DNA of 33,768 bases from an uncultured Prevotellaceae bacterium (GCA_902776545.1 CACYQO010000023.1:1-33768), one strand, 5' to 3'. Positions 13,156-21,662 are shown, counted from the first letter of the stretch. Numbers and translations are program-made. Notes: generated by a model not told the origin, from the sequence alone.

Positions 13156-14721
13156 GTGGCTATAAAGAAAAGACCCGTTTCTCCGCGCCAGAAGATGATC
13201 AATCTGATGTACGTCGTCTTGATGGCTATGTTGGCGCTGAACGTCTCCAACGAGGTGCTCAACGGCTTCTCTATCGTTGAGAAGAGCCTGAACCGCACCA
13301 CGCAGAACTCGACGCTGGAGAACCTGGCATTATACGATGAGTTTGCCGTGCAGATGAAGGCAAACCCACAGAAGACAAAGGTGTGGTATGACAAGTCGCG
13401 TGAAGTAAAGAAGATGAGCGACTCGCTCTATAATCTGATTGCAGACCTGAAGCAGGCCATCGTCATTGAGGCCGACGGCTCTGACGGTGATGTGAATAAC
13501 ATCCGTAACAAGGAAGATCTCGAAGCCGCCAATCAGGTGATGCTTGCCCCTGGTCGTGGAAGAGGCAAGGAACTGCACGATGCCGTAGCAGCCTATCGCA
13601 AGCAGATGGTGTCTATGGTGGGTACCTACCGTCAGAAGAAGATGATTGCCTCTAACCTCTCTACTGATATCCCTTCCGATATTTCTGCGATGGGAAAGAA
13701 CTGGCAGGAGTATATGTTTGAGGCGATGCCCGCCTCTGCTGCTGTCACTTTGCTTTCAAAGATACAGAGTGACGTGCGTTATGCCGAGGGTGAGGTACTC
13801 CATACCCTCGTACAGAACATCGATGTGAAGGATATCCGAGTCAATGCCCTTGAAGCTTTCGTCATTCCCAACTCACAGACCATCGTCCGTGGTGACAAGT
13901 TCTCCGCCCATATCGTTATGGCTGCAGTCGACACCACTCAGGTGCCGGATATCTATATTGGTAATCAGAAAGTGGATCTCAAGGACAATCTATATGAGCG
14001 CATCTGCGGCACCACAGGCGACTTCACCTTGGCTGGCTATCTCGAGACCGTCAATGGTAATGGCGAGAAAGTGCGTCGCGACTTCTCACAGAAGTATACC
14101 GTCGTCGATCCCAGTGCTACTGTCAGTGCTGACCTCATGAACATGCTTTATGCGGGCTATAACAACCCTATCAGTATCAGTGTGCCTGGTGTGCCTCTCA
14201 CCAAGATTCAGGCTACGATGACTAACGGCACCCTGCAACCCGTAGGTCCTGGCAAATATATCGCCCGTCCGTCGAAGATTGGCGAGAACGCCACCATTAC
14301 CGTCATCTCCACGAATACAGGACGTCCGCAGCAGATGGGACAGTTCACCTTCCGCGTGCGCCGTCTGCCAGATCCTACACCTTATATCGCAATCAACGAC
14401 GAGCATGGCAATCCCACTCGTTATAAGGGCGGCGGTCTTGTCAAGTCGCAGTTGGTAGGTGTTAATACTATTGGTGCAGCCATTGACGACGGTATCCTCG
14501 ATATTGCCTTCAATGTGCAGTCCTTCGAGACCGTGTTCTTTGACAACATTGGTAACGCTGTGCCCATCGTCAGCGAGGGCGCCTCGTTCTCTTCCCGTCA
14601 GAAGGAAACCTTCCGCAAACTGACGCGTAACCGTCGTTTCTACATCTCCCGTGTGACGGTAGTTGGTCCAGACGGCCTGACACGTACTCTGCAGAACCCG
14701 ATGGAAGTCATCGTGAAGTAA
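13156..14721 (+). CDS. gldM: Type IX secretion system motor protein GldM/PorM
   Basis: The protein has 521 residues, typical of GldM. The conserved start AIKKRPVSPRQKMINLMYVV is followed by the single membrane helix (LMYVVLMAMLALNVSNEVLN, residues 16-35) and a long periplasmic part made of a helical bundle and then beta-rich domains with VRRLPDPTPYIA near residue 415. GldM spans the periplasm and couples the GldL motor to the GldK-GldN ring. The start codon is GTG at 13156, since the conserved N-terminus begins there and no ATG precedes it in frame. It is preceded by the GTAAATC array. Confidence 0.95.
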   Translation: MAIKKRPVSPRQKMINLMYVVLMAMLALNVSNEVLNGFSIVEKSLNRTTQNSTLENLALYDEFAVQMKANPQKTKVWYDKSREVKKMSDSLYNLIADLKQAIVIEADGSDGDVNNIRNKEDLEAANQVMLAPGRGRGKELHDAVAAYRKQMVSMVGTYRQKKMIASNLSTDIPSDISAMGKNWQEYMFEAMPASAAVTLLSKIQSDVRYAEGEVLHTLVQNIDVKDIRVNALEAFVIPNSQTIVRGDKFSAHIVMAAVDTTQVPDIYIGNQKVDLKDNLYERICGTTGDFTLAGYLETVNGNGEKVRRDFSQKYTVVDPSATVSADLMNMLYAGYNNPISISVPGVPLTKIQATMTNGTLQPVGPGKYIARPSKIGENATITVISTNTGRPQQMGQFTFRVRRLPDPTPYIAINDEHGNPTRYKGGGLVKSQLVGVNTIGAAIDDGILDIAFNVQSFETVFFDNIGNAVPIVSEGASFSSRQKETFRKLTRNRRFYISRVTVVGPDGLTRTLQNPMEVIVK

Positions 14722-14819
14722 AAATTAAAAAGTGATAAAATTTAAAAATTAGATAATGATAAAATTTAAAAATTAAAATATGAAGCGTGGTATCTTAATT
14801 CTTGCATTTTTTAATTTTT
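14720..14819. repeat. A/T repeat and inverted repeat between gldM and gldN
   Basis: An 18-base segment is repeated at 14734-14751 and 14758-14775, just before the gldN ATG at 14780. In addition 14720-14731 (five A, TT, five A) is the exact reverse complement of 14808-14819 inside the gldN signal peptide. The layout matches that at gldK. Confidence 0.75.
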
Positions 14820-15856
14820 TAATTGCGACGAACATCGTCGCTCAGCCGAAGCAGCGCCGTACTCAGCCGAAGACGGAGCAACAACAGCAGAAGTCGAAGA
14901 GTCCCTCTTCTGCGATGTCAATCAGGGCACAGATATCGTTCCCCACGACTGTCGATATGCCAGAAGATGTGGTGTGGCGTCGTGACATCTACCGCGAGAT
15001 CGACCTTACGAAGGATGCTAATGCCGGACTCTACTATCCAGTACAGCCTGAGGGTAAGCAGATGAACCTCTTTACCTATATCTTCAAGTTGGCGCAGAAC
15101 AACTACATCCCTGTCTATGAATACTCCATCGCCAACGACGGTGCCGATGTGTTCAATGACCAGACGAAGATTGAGATGAAGACGCTGCTTGACGACCGTC
15201 ATATCTTCTACGAAGAGCAAGACGGTAAGTTGAAAGTCGACAATAGCGACATCCCCTCACAGGAGGTCACGAAGTACTATCTGAAAGAGAGTGCATACTA
15301 CGATCAGGCTAATGCTATCTTCCATATTAAGGTAATGGCGCTTTGTCCGGTGATGACGCGAGAAGACGACTTTGGCGGCGAGGCCACGCAGTACCCTCTC
15401 TTCTGGGTGAAGTACAGTGATCTTGAACCCTTCCTCAACCGTCAGACGGTGATGACGTCGAATCTCAACAATGCTGCCACGATGACGATGGATGACTTCT
15501 TCACGCTTAATAGGTATCGTGGTAAGATCTATAAGACCAACAACGCTCAGGGCAAAACGCTTCTGCAACTCTGCGATGGTGACACTACGAAACTTTCTGC
15601 CGAGCAGAAACGCATAGAGAAGGAACTTGAGGCCTTCCGCAAGAACATCTTCGGCGATCCTGAGAAGAGAGACTCTCTCGACAGTATCGCCAATGCTAAT
15701 CCTCAGAACATAAAGGCTGCCCAGAAGGCAAAGGCCAAGGGTAACAGGGCCCCGAAGAGCAGTGTCCGTCGTACGAAGACTTCCTCGAAGGGCGGTTCCG
15801 GCAGTTCTGCCGCTTCCGGTAGTGCCCGCGTCAGCGTCCGCCGCGAGAGACACTAA
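14780..15856 (+). CDS. gldN: Type IX secretion system ring protein GldN/PorN
   Basis: The protein has 358 residues. A signal peptide (MKRGILILAFFNFLIATNIV, cleavage probably after AQ) is followed by a basic linker and the GldN domain: MPEDVVWRRDIYREIDLTKD, NAGLYYPVQPEGKQMNLFTY and DDFFTLNRYRGKIYKTNNAQ. The C-terminus is basic, Ser- and Lys-rich (about residues 315-358) and probably disordered. GldN partners GldK in the periplasmic ring. It is the last gene of the cluster; a terminator follows at once. Part of the hydrophobic core is encoded by an A/T repeat complementary to the upstream gap. Confidence 0.93.
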   Translation: MKRGILILAFFNFLIATNIVAQPKQRRTQPKTEQQQQKSKSPSSAMSIRAQISFPTTVDMPEDVVWRRDIYREIDLTKDANAGLYYPVQPEGKQMNLFTYIFKLAQNNYIPVYEYSIANDGADVFNDQTKIEMKTLLDDRHIFYEEQDGKLKVDNSDIPSQEVTKYYLKESAYYDQANAIFHIKVMALCPVMTREDDFGGEATQYPLFWVKYSDLEPFLNRQTVMTSNLNNAATMTMDDFFTLNRYRGKIYKTNNAQGKTLLQLCDGDTTKLSAEQKRIEKELEAFRKNIFGDPEKRDSLDSIANANPQNIKAAQKAKAKGNRAPKSSVRRTKTSSKGGSGSSAASGSARVSVRRERH

Positions 15857-15864
15857 AAAAAATA

Positions 15865-15896
15865 CGGAAAAAAAGAGCGAACATTCGCTCTTTTTT
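15865..15896 (+). terminator. Terminator of the gld cluster
   Basis: The stem GAGCGA / TCGCTC with loop ACAT is extended by A-run and T-run pairing (about 15868-15880 with 15885-15896) and ends in six T. It begins about ten bases after the gldN stop and leaves only two bases before the next -7 box. Confidence 0.8.
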
Positions 15897-15898
15897 CG

Positions 15899-15906
15899 TA
15901 CCTTTG
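15899..15906 (+). promoter_or_regulatory. -7 promoter element for the outer-membrane barrel gene
   Basis: TACCTTTG directly after the U-run of the terminator; the -33 region lies inside the terminator stem. The ATG follows at 15939. Confidence 0.7.
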
Positions 15907-15938
15907 CACCATCATATTCATTTTAAACAGAATCAATC

Positions 15939-16559
15939 ATGAAAAGAATCATTACGTTACTGGTGCTGGCAGTTGCTATGACGATGACTGTTCAGGCACA
16001 AGGAATCAAGTTCGGAGTGAAGGGTGGCCTAAACATTACTAAGATGTCGATCAGCAAGGATGTCTTCGATTCTAAGAATAAGGCAGGCTTCTTCGTAGGC
16101 CCCACGCTGAAACTCTCATTGCCTATGGGCTTTGGAGCGGACATCGCAGCCCTCTATGATGAGCGCAGTGCCGATGTGGAGTTGGAAACCTCAAGTACAG
16201 TTTTGCCTGGTGAGAACCAGTTTCCGACAAATGAGACCATCAAGCAGAAGTCCATCCAGGTACCTGTAAATCTTCGTTATAACATCGGCCTCAGTAGTGT
16301 GGCAGGCATCTACCTCGCTGTAGGTCCTCAGTTCGGATTCCCCGTTGCTGACAAGGTCTTTAAGACCGAATTCGGTGAGTATCGTCTGAAGGATGCCAAC
16401 CTGAGCGTTAATTTCGGTGCTGGTGTCACCCTTATGGGGCATCTTGAAGTTGGTTTCACCTACAACCTTGCAGCAGGAAAGTCGGGTGAGTTTACATCAA
16501 TCAAAGACATCGATACCCACAACAACGCCTGGCAGATCTCAGCCGCCTACTTTTTCTAA
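15939..16559 (+). CDS. Small outer-membrane beta-barrel protein
   Basis: The protein has 206 residues. It has a signal peptide (MKRIITLLVLAVAMTMTVQA), then GIKFGVKGGLNITKMSISKD, alternating strands such as IQVPVNLRYNIGLSSVAGIY and VNFGAGVTLMGHLEVGFTYN, and a terminal aromatic strand ending AAYFF, typical of barrel insertion. It fits the Bacteroidetes outer membrane beta-barrel domain group (PF13568 type), eight strands expected. The role is unknown; nearness to the gld cluster does not by itself make it a secretion component, as it has its own promoter after a terminator. Confidence 0.85.
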   Translation: MKRIITLLVLAVAMTMTVQAQGIKFGVKGGLNITKMSISKDVFDSKNKAGFFVGPTLKLSLPMGFGADIAALYDERSADVELETSSTVLPGENQFPTNETIKQKSIQVPVNLRYNIGLSSVAGIYLAVGPQFGFPVADKVFKTEFGEYRLKDANLSVNFGAGVTLMGHLEVGFTYNLAAGKSGEFTSIKDIDTHNNAWQISAAYFF

Positions 16560-16584
16560 ATCGTAAATAAGTCAATCGTAAATT
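16558..16584. repeat. AATCGTAAAT repeat before priA
   Basis: Two copies of AATCGTAAAT (from 16558 and 16574) fill the gap between the barrel gene and priA; the second runs into the TTG start of priA. It is the same family as the GTAAATC arrays at 13124 and 25357. Confidence 0.7.
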
Positions 16585-18913
16585 GTTTATAGACGTCATC
16601 CTGCCGCTTCCTCTCGACGGCGTGTTCACTTATTCCGTTCCGCCCGAGTTGGAGCGGCAGGTTGCCGTTGGCCATCGTGTCCTTGTACCTTTCGGCCGCA
16701 ACAAGACCTATGTCGGCATTGTCGCCAAAGTCAATTCTCCTTCCTCCTTCCTCCTTCCTCCTTCCTCGAAAATAAAGTCAATCCTCCAAGTCCTCGACAC
16801 CTCTCCAATCTTGTTAGACCCCCAACTCAACCTCTGGCGTTGGATTTCCGACTACTATCTCTCACCCATTGGCGAGGTCTATAAGGCTGCTCTCCCAGCA
16901 GGCTTGAAAGCTGAAGACGGCTACCGTCCCAAGACTGAGACTTATATCCGTCTTACTCCTAAGTTCCGTTCTGAGCGTGCTCTCCATATCGCTCTCGACA
17001 TGCTCCAGCGCGCCCCTTCTCAGCAGAAAGCCTTCATCGACTTCCTCGATCTGGCTATGATACAGGAGGACGGTTCTTTTGTTACATCGCCTGAAGATGT
17101 AACAAAGTCTCCCTGTATCACCCGGGATGAGCTATTGAATGAAGGACACACCCTAGCCACAATCTTTGCCCTTGTTAAACGCGGTCTTATCGAGACATAT
17201 GAACAGGAAGTAGGGCGTCTGAATCATGGTGGTGAACCCCATCCCGAACAGATCAAACAGCTGAGCCTGCCCCAACAGGAAGCTTTCAACCAGATACAGT
17301 TTACCTTCCTTAAGAAACCTGTCACTCTGCTTCACGGCGTCACTTCCAGCGGTAAGACCGAGATTTACATCCATCTTATCCAGCAGGCCCTCGACAAGAA
17401 ACAGCAGGTGCTCTATCTTCTGCCCGAGATTGCCCTTACAGTTCAGATGATGGATCGTCTCCAACGTGTCTTTGGTAACCGTTTGGGCATTTACCACTCG
17501 AAATATGCTGATGCCGAACGTGTCGAAATCTGGCAAAAGCAACTCTCCAAGAATCCCTACGATGTGATTCTTGGTGCCCGAAGTGCAGTCTTCCTGCCCT
17601 TCCAACACCTCGGACTCATCATCGTCGACGAAGAACATGAGACCTCCTATAAGCAGCAGGATCCCATGCCCCGTTACCATGCCCGCAGTGCTGCTATCAT
17701 GCTCGCAAAAATGAGGAATGAGGAATGTGGAATGAGAAATGATGATTACTCTGTTGGCTGCAAAGTGCTTCTCGGAACAGCCACGCCTTGTGCAGAGACC
17801 TGGCATAACGCACAGACGGGTAAGTATGGTTACGTCTTACTCACAGAACGTTATAAGGGCATTGAACTGCCTGAGATACAGGTCATCGACATCAAGGACC
17901 TGCAACACCGTAAGATGATGCACGGTCCCTTTTCGCCCACTTTATTATTAAAGGTACGCGAGGCCCTCGAACGAGGCGAACAGGCCATCCTCTTCCAGAA
18001 CCGTCGCGGCTATGCTCCGATGATTGAGTGCAAGCAGTGTGGCTGGGTACCTCATTGCCAGCATTGTGATGTATCCCTGACCTTTCATCGTAACCTCAAT
18101 CAGCTTACGTGCCATTACTGCGGCTACACCTATCAGGTTCCGACGGAGTGTCCCGCCTGTGGCAGCCATGAACTGCAGACGCGGGGTTACGGTACGGAGA
18201 AGATTGAAGACGAGGTGCGCGCCATCTTCCCCGAGGCCCGCATCGCCCGCATGGACCTTGACACCACCCGCACCCGTCAGGCTTACGAACGTATCATCAA
18301 CGACTTCTCTGCCGGACGCACCAACCTCCTCATCGGCACGCAGATGATCTCCAAGGGTCTCGACTTCGATAAAGTCTCTGTCGTGGGCATCCTCAATGCC
18401 GACATCATGCTCAACTATCCCGACTTCCGTGCCTACGAGCATGCCTTCATGATGATGTCGCAGGTCAGCGGGCGTGCAGGTCGCAAAGGACGTCGCGGAC
18501 TGGTCATCCTCCAGACAAAGAGTCCAGATAATCCTGTCATCCATCAGGTCGTGTCCAACGACTACGCCGCTTTTTTCCGTAGCCTTTTGGCTGAGCGTCG
18601 TGAGTATCGTTATCCACCTTTCACCCGTCTTGTCTATGTCTATCTGAAGCATCGCAGTGAAAGCCTCGTCGATACCGCCAGCCATGTGATGGGCAGTCGC
18701 CTGCGCCAGTGGTTCGGAACCCGAGTCCTCGGCCCGGACCGTCCAGCTGTTGCCAAGGTCAAATCACTTGCCATCCGCAAACTTCTGCTCAAGATAGAGC
18801 CAGGCCTCGACCTTCCCACCGTCCGCAAATACTTAGTGCTTGCCCAGCAGCAGATGCAGCAAGACAAGCGCTACGCCTCCCTCCAGATCTACTTCGACGT
18901 AGACCCGCTGTAA
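16583..18913 (+). CDS. priA: Primosomal protein N', replication restart helicase
   Basis: The protein has 776 residues. Domains in order: N-terminal DNA 3'-end-binding domain (FIDVILPLPLDGVFTYSV), winged helix, helicase lobe 1 with Walker A GVTSSGKT (about residues 252-259) and DEEH (about 348), lobe 2, and between them the zinc-binding domain with eight cysteines in CKQCGWVPHCQHC, CHYCG and CPACG (about residues 482-535). It reloads the replisome at stalled forks. TTG at 16583 is the only start that keeps the conserved N-terminus. Two heptamer tandem repeats inside the gene encode extra loops at residues 51-62 and 377-388. Confidence 0.95.
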   Translation: MFIDVILPLPLDGVFTYSVPPELERQVAVGHRVLVPFGRNKTYVGIVAKVNSPSSFLLPPSSKIKSILQVLDTSPILLDPQLNLWRWISDYYLSPIGEVYKAALPAGLKAEDGYRPKTETYIRLTPKFRSERALHIALDMLQRAPSQQKAFIDFLDLAMIQEDGSFVTSPEDVTKSPCITRDELLNEGHTLATIFALVKRGLIETYEQEVGRLNHGGEPHPEQIKQLSLPQQEAFNQIQFTFLKKPVTLLHGVTSSGKTEIYIHLIQQALDKKQQVLYLLPEIALTVQMMDRLQRVFGNRLGIYHSKYADAERVEIWQKQLSKNPYDVILGARSAVFLPFQHLGLIIVDEEHETSYKQQDPMPRYHARSAAIMLAKMRNEECGMRNDDYSVGCKVLLGTATPCAETWHNAQTGKYGYVLLTERYKGIELPEIQVIDIKDLQHRKMMHGPFSPTLLLKVREALERGEQAILFQNRRGYAPMIECKQCGWVPHCQHCDVSLTFHRNLNQLTCHYCGYTYQVPTECPACGSHELQTRGYGTEKIEDEVRAIFPEARIARMDLDTTRTRQAYERIINDFSAGRTNLLIGTQMISKGLDFDKVSVVGILNADIMLNYPDFRAYEHAFMMMSQVSGRAGRKGRRGLVILQTKSPDNPVIHQVVSNDYAAFFRSLLAERREYRYPPFTRLVYVYLKHRSESLVDTASHVMGSRLRQWFGTRVLGPDRPAVAKVKSLAIRKLLLKIEPGLDLPTVRKYLVLAQQQMQQDKRYASLQIYFDVDPL
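16734..16768. repeat. TTCCTCC heptamer array inside priA
   Basis: Three perfect copies of TTCCTCC (16741-16761) flanked by ATTCTCC and TTCCTCG encode SPSSFLLPPSS in the N-terminal domain, between the conserved VGIVAKV and SILQVLD, where relatives have a short loop. Confidence 0.9.
17711..17745. repeat. ATGAGGA heptamer array inside priA
   Basis: Five 7-base units (ATGAGGA twice, ATGTGGA, ATGAGAA, ATGATGA) encode MRNEECGMRNDD between the DEEH motif and the GTATP motif of the helicase core. Other PriA proteins have only a few residues there. Confidence 0.9.
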
Positions 18914-18999
18914 GAATCTTTATCAGCGTCCAGCCCCCGCTTGTTTTCCACTTTTAGCAAAAAAAACTCATTTTATTTGGTGTTATCGTTTTTTTGTTG

Positions 19000-19007
19000 T
19001 ACCTTTG
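19000..19007 (+). promoter_or_regulatory. -7 promoter element for the kinase-like gene
   Basis: TACCTTTG with TTG at 18977-18979, 20 bases upstream, as the -33 box. The ATG follows at 19048. Confidence 0.72.
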
Positions 19008-19047
19008 CACGACAAACGTATAATTATTCAAATGTGTTGGTTCCATT

Positions 19048-19875
19048 ATGAGTTCAGTAATTTTGACTATTATTATTTTGTTAATTGCCTTCGGCATTTG
19101 TTTCTTTTTGGTTCGTCATCACTATGTAGAGCTTCTGGATGTAGCGATTAAGCGTGCTCAGAAGAGTGAGCAGCTGAAGTCGGTGTTTATTGAGAATATC
19201 AGCCGCACCCTCCGTTCGCCATTGAATGCCATCATAGGCTCATGCAACATGATTCTTGAGGAAAAAGACGAAAACATGCAGCCTGCTCTGGTGAAGAAAA
19301 TAGTGACAGATATCTCTGACAACTCTAAGGAGTTAGTTGATTATGTCTCCCAGCTTCACGAGATGTCAAAGTTTGAGGGTATTACTCCTTCCTTCACATT
19401 CATAGAAGTCAACCTTTCAGAACTGATGGCATCTTATCGGCGCGAGGCTATGAATTACACTAAGCCTGATGTCACCGTCCGCGTCACCACAGACCTGTCT
19501 CCTCATTGCAGGGGCATTCTTGACACTAATCTCATGCACCAGCTGATGATGCATCTGTTGGCAAATGCTTCTCGTCACGTTACGATGGGCGACATCTTCA
19601 TCAGGTACAGCTGTGAGCGCAGGGGACTTAAAGTCTCTATCAGCTATACGGGCATGGGGCAGGCCGAGTTGGTGGGTGACGACATCTACTCATTCCTTCA
19701 GAAGGAAGAAGCTCTGAAAGATGCCGGCAAGTCCTCTCTATTCAGTCTCTCCATCTGCCGGGCTATTGTAGATATGTTCGGAGGTGAGTTCTATATGGAT
19801 TCGGAAGACAACAAGAAGACCGTTGCTTCTTTCTGGTTCCCCTGCAAGATGAAAGATGTCTATAAGGACATTTGA
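19048..19875 (+). CDS. Membrane histidine-kinase-like protein lacking catalytic residues
   Basis: The protein has 275 residues: one N-terminal membrane helix (residues 4-22), a dimerisation helix pair, and a HATPase-like domain. The H-box reads FIENISRTLRSPLNAIIGS, where the canonical form is F-x-x-x-x-S-H-E-x-R-x-P-L; the phospho-accepting histidine is Arg53. The N-box keeps Asn173 (LLANASRH), but the G1 box DxGxG is YTGMG (Tyr200 for Asp), and the G2 glycines are lost (KSSLFSLSICRAIV). The C-terminal GGEFYMDSE to VASFWFP strand is normal. It is thus probably a pseudokinase that binds partners. No response regulator lies beside it. It is monocistronic with its own promoter. Confidence 0.85.
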   Translation: MSSVILTIIILLIAFGICFFLVRHHYVELLDVAIKRAQKSEQLKSVFIENISRTLRSPLNAIIGSCNMILEEKDENMQPALVKKIVTDISDNSKELVDYVSQLHEMSKFEGITPSFTFIEVNLSELMASYRREAMNYTKPDVTVRVTTDLSPHCRGILDTNLMHQLMMHLLANASRHVTMGDIFIRYSCERRGLKVSISYTGMGQAELVGDDIYSFLQKEEALKDAGKSSLFSLSICRAIVDMFGGEFYMDSEDNKKTVASFWFPCKMKDVYKDI

Positions 19876-19930
19876 TTGTGCCAGAATTACGGTATATCAT
19901 TTGTTTTTCAATTATTCTGACTATTTACAG

Positions 19931-19954
19931 AAAAAGGCAGCTCATGGCTGCCTT
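19931..19954 (-). terminator. Terminator of the FadL-type gene
   Basis: AAGGCAGC (19934-19941) and GCTGCCTT (19947-19954) form an 8-bp stem with a 5-base loop. On the minus strand it is followed by five T, and it lies 47 bases after the stop at 20001. There is no U-run on the plus strand. Confidence 0.6.
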
Positions 19955-20000
19955 AAGTGTAGGTAAATAATGTTTGCTTTTGCGGGAAGCCCCCATCGTC

Positions 20001-21482
20001 TTAGAAGTTCAGCTCGCAGTTGACGCCAAACACACGGTTGGTGCGGGTGAAGGAGTCGCTGATACGGGGCGAAACGGAGGTGACGCGGTCGTAATCCTCG
20101 TAGTTCGTCTGGAAGTAGCCGAAGCCGAGCTGCACATGTTCGCCGGCGCGATATTTGCAGCCGAAGCCTATGCTGCTGGAGTTGACGACGAACGAAATAT
20201 CGTTCATGTAGGCATCGGTGAGTTGGTAGCGTGTGACCTGGACACCGGCAGAGATGGTGAAACGGTCGGTGACATCCCACTCAGCACCGCCGAGGTATTC
20301 GTTCGTACCACCGTCGAGCAGTTTCTGGGTGTCGTTATACCAATGGGCCTTGGTGTCGAAGAAGTGGTGGTAGCCGAGGTTGACGCGGACACCGTCGGTG
20401 ATATTCCACATGGCTCCGACGGCGAGTTGGGCGGGAGAGTCCTCATCAACCTTCTCTCCGTCGCGGTATTTGTTTACGGCGGGAATCTCGCTGGCCTCGT
20501 TGACCGTTGACTCGTTCTCCATGCGGATCTGTGTCTTGGCCTCGTATTTCACGGCGAAGTTGAAGGCTCCCACACGGTAGTCGACACCGATGACGGGAGC
20601 GACGCCCATGCCTTCCTGGTTGCAGAGCAGGTTCACACCCTGAGAGTACTTCTGCAGACCGTTGAGGCTCTGCTTCGTGCCCTCGAGCTGTGCGAGCTGG
20701 GCTGTGAGTTCTGCAGGAACGGGGACGCCTGCAGCTTGATACTGGGCAATACCCTCCTCCACTTGTGCGATGCCGTTGTCGACGATAGTAGAGGCTCCCG
20801 TGAGGAAGCTGCCGAAGTCCACGTAGCCGCCAGCGGTGTTTACCATGATGTTACTGATCTTAGCCTTATAGGTGGCTGTGCCGTAAAGCAGACGCAGACC
20901 GCCGTAGACGGAAAGGTCGGGTGTGATCTTATAGGCGGCACCGAGTTGAAAACCGAAGTAATAGCTACGGCCCTGCATATAGCCGTCCATATCATAGCCT
21001 GTGGCACCGAGGGGTTGCAGTTGATGGGCGATATTTCCGACGACACTCTCGAAAGAACCGAGACCGTCGGAAAACTCACACTTTCCACCGCCTCCAGGTA
21101 CGGAGACATTGAGTTGCACGCTCCAGTTCCCCTTGTTATAAGCACCTTGCAGCGAAGGGATGAAAGGTGCGTCAGCCACACCCTCGAAAGTCTTTGCTGC
21201 CTGTCCGTGATTCTTACGGCCGAGAGCGAAGACAGGATTCTCACTCTGGATGGTACGCGTCTGGTGGGCATACTGCCAGTTGAGGGCAATGTGGAGTCCT
21301 TCGGGCAAGAAGGCAACGCCGGCAGGGTTGGAATAAACACCGTCGAGTCCGATGGCCGCATCGCGGGCAGGATTACGGAGGAAATCGATACTCTGATTCG
21401 TGTTGGTTAAGATTCCGCCTGCTGTGGCGGTGGTTGCTGTGGCCAGCATCACGCCGGCGAGCATTGTCTTGAAACTTTTCAT
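20001..21482 (-). CDS. OmpP1/FadL-family outer-membrane transporter
   Basis: The protein has 493 residues. A signal peptide (MKSFKTMLAGVMLATATTAT, cleavage after AGA-like site AG) is followed by the family N-terminus TNTNQSIDFLRNPARDAAIG and LDGVYSNPAGVAFLPEGLHI, then a 14-strand-type barrel with SYYFGFQLGAAYKITPDLSV and a C-terminal strand ending NCELNF. FadL proteins take up hydrophobic compounds such as fatty acids. The start 21482 is chosen because upstream codons would lie before the signal peptide and close to the -7 box at 21514-21521; MFKD at 21494 is an alternative. Confidence 0.9.
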   Translation of the reverse strand: MKSFKTMLAGVMLATATTATAGGILTNTNQSIDFLRNPARDAAIGLDGVYSNPAGVAFLPEGLHIALNWQYAHQTRTIQSENPVFALGRKNHGQAAKTFEGVADAPFIPSLQGAYNKGNWSVQLNVSVPGGGGKCEFSDGLGSFESVVGNIAHQLQPLGATGYDMDGYMQGRSYYFGFQLGAAYKITPDLSVYGGLRLLYGTATYKAKISNIMVNTAGGYVDFGSFLTGASTIVDNGIAQVEEGIAQYQAAGVPVPAELTAQLAQLEGTKQSLNGLQKYSQGVNLLCNQEGMGVAPVIGVDYRVGAFNFAVKYEAKTQIRMENESTVNEASEIPAVNKYRDGEKVDEDSPAQLAVGAMWNITDGVRVNLGYHHFFDTKAHWYNDTQKLLDGGTNEYLGGAEWDVTDRFTISAGVQVTRYQLTDAYMNDISFVVNSSSIGFGCKYRAGEHVQLGFGYFQTNYEDYDRVTSVSPRISDSFTRTNRVFGVNCELNF

Positions 21483-21513
21483 ATCCTTAAACATCTTTTT
21501 TGAAAATCGGGTG

Positions 21514-21521
21514 CAAAGGTA
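21514..21521 (-). promoter_or_regulatory. -7 promoter element for the FadL-type gene
   Basis: The minus strand reads TACCTTTG, 31 bases upstream of the ATG at 21482. Confidence 0.65.
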
Positions 21522-21593
21522 TATAGAATGTTTAAAAGTGTGATGTCTGCGCACACAAAGTTAACAAGGTTTAACAATAATTGCACAGAAATA

Positions 21594-21631
21594 TGCACAA
21601 ATGTGCAGTTTTGTGCAGTTTTTGCACAAAA
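21594..21631. repeat. TGTGCA palindrome cluster
   Basis: TGCACA-AA-TGTGCA (21594-21607) is a palindrome, and TTTTGTGCA (21609-21617) with TGCACAAAA (21623-21631) forms a 9-bp hairpin. Further TGCACA or TGTGCA copies are at 21582-21587 and 21653-21658. It lies between the HD-protein stop and the FadL promoter and may be an operator or the terminator of the HD gene. Confidence 0.6.
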
Positions 21632-21662
21632 ACAGGGTGGAATGTGCAAGTGAAGTTTAGAC

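Noticed and set aside
21594-21607. Palindrome as a CRP or FNR site
   Set aside because: CRP needs TGTGA-N6-TCACA and FNR TTGAT-N4-ATCAA; TGCACA-N2-TGTGCA fits neither.
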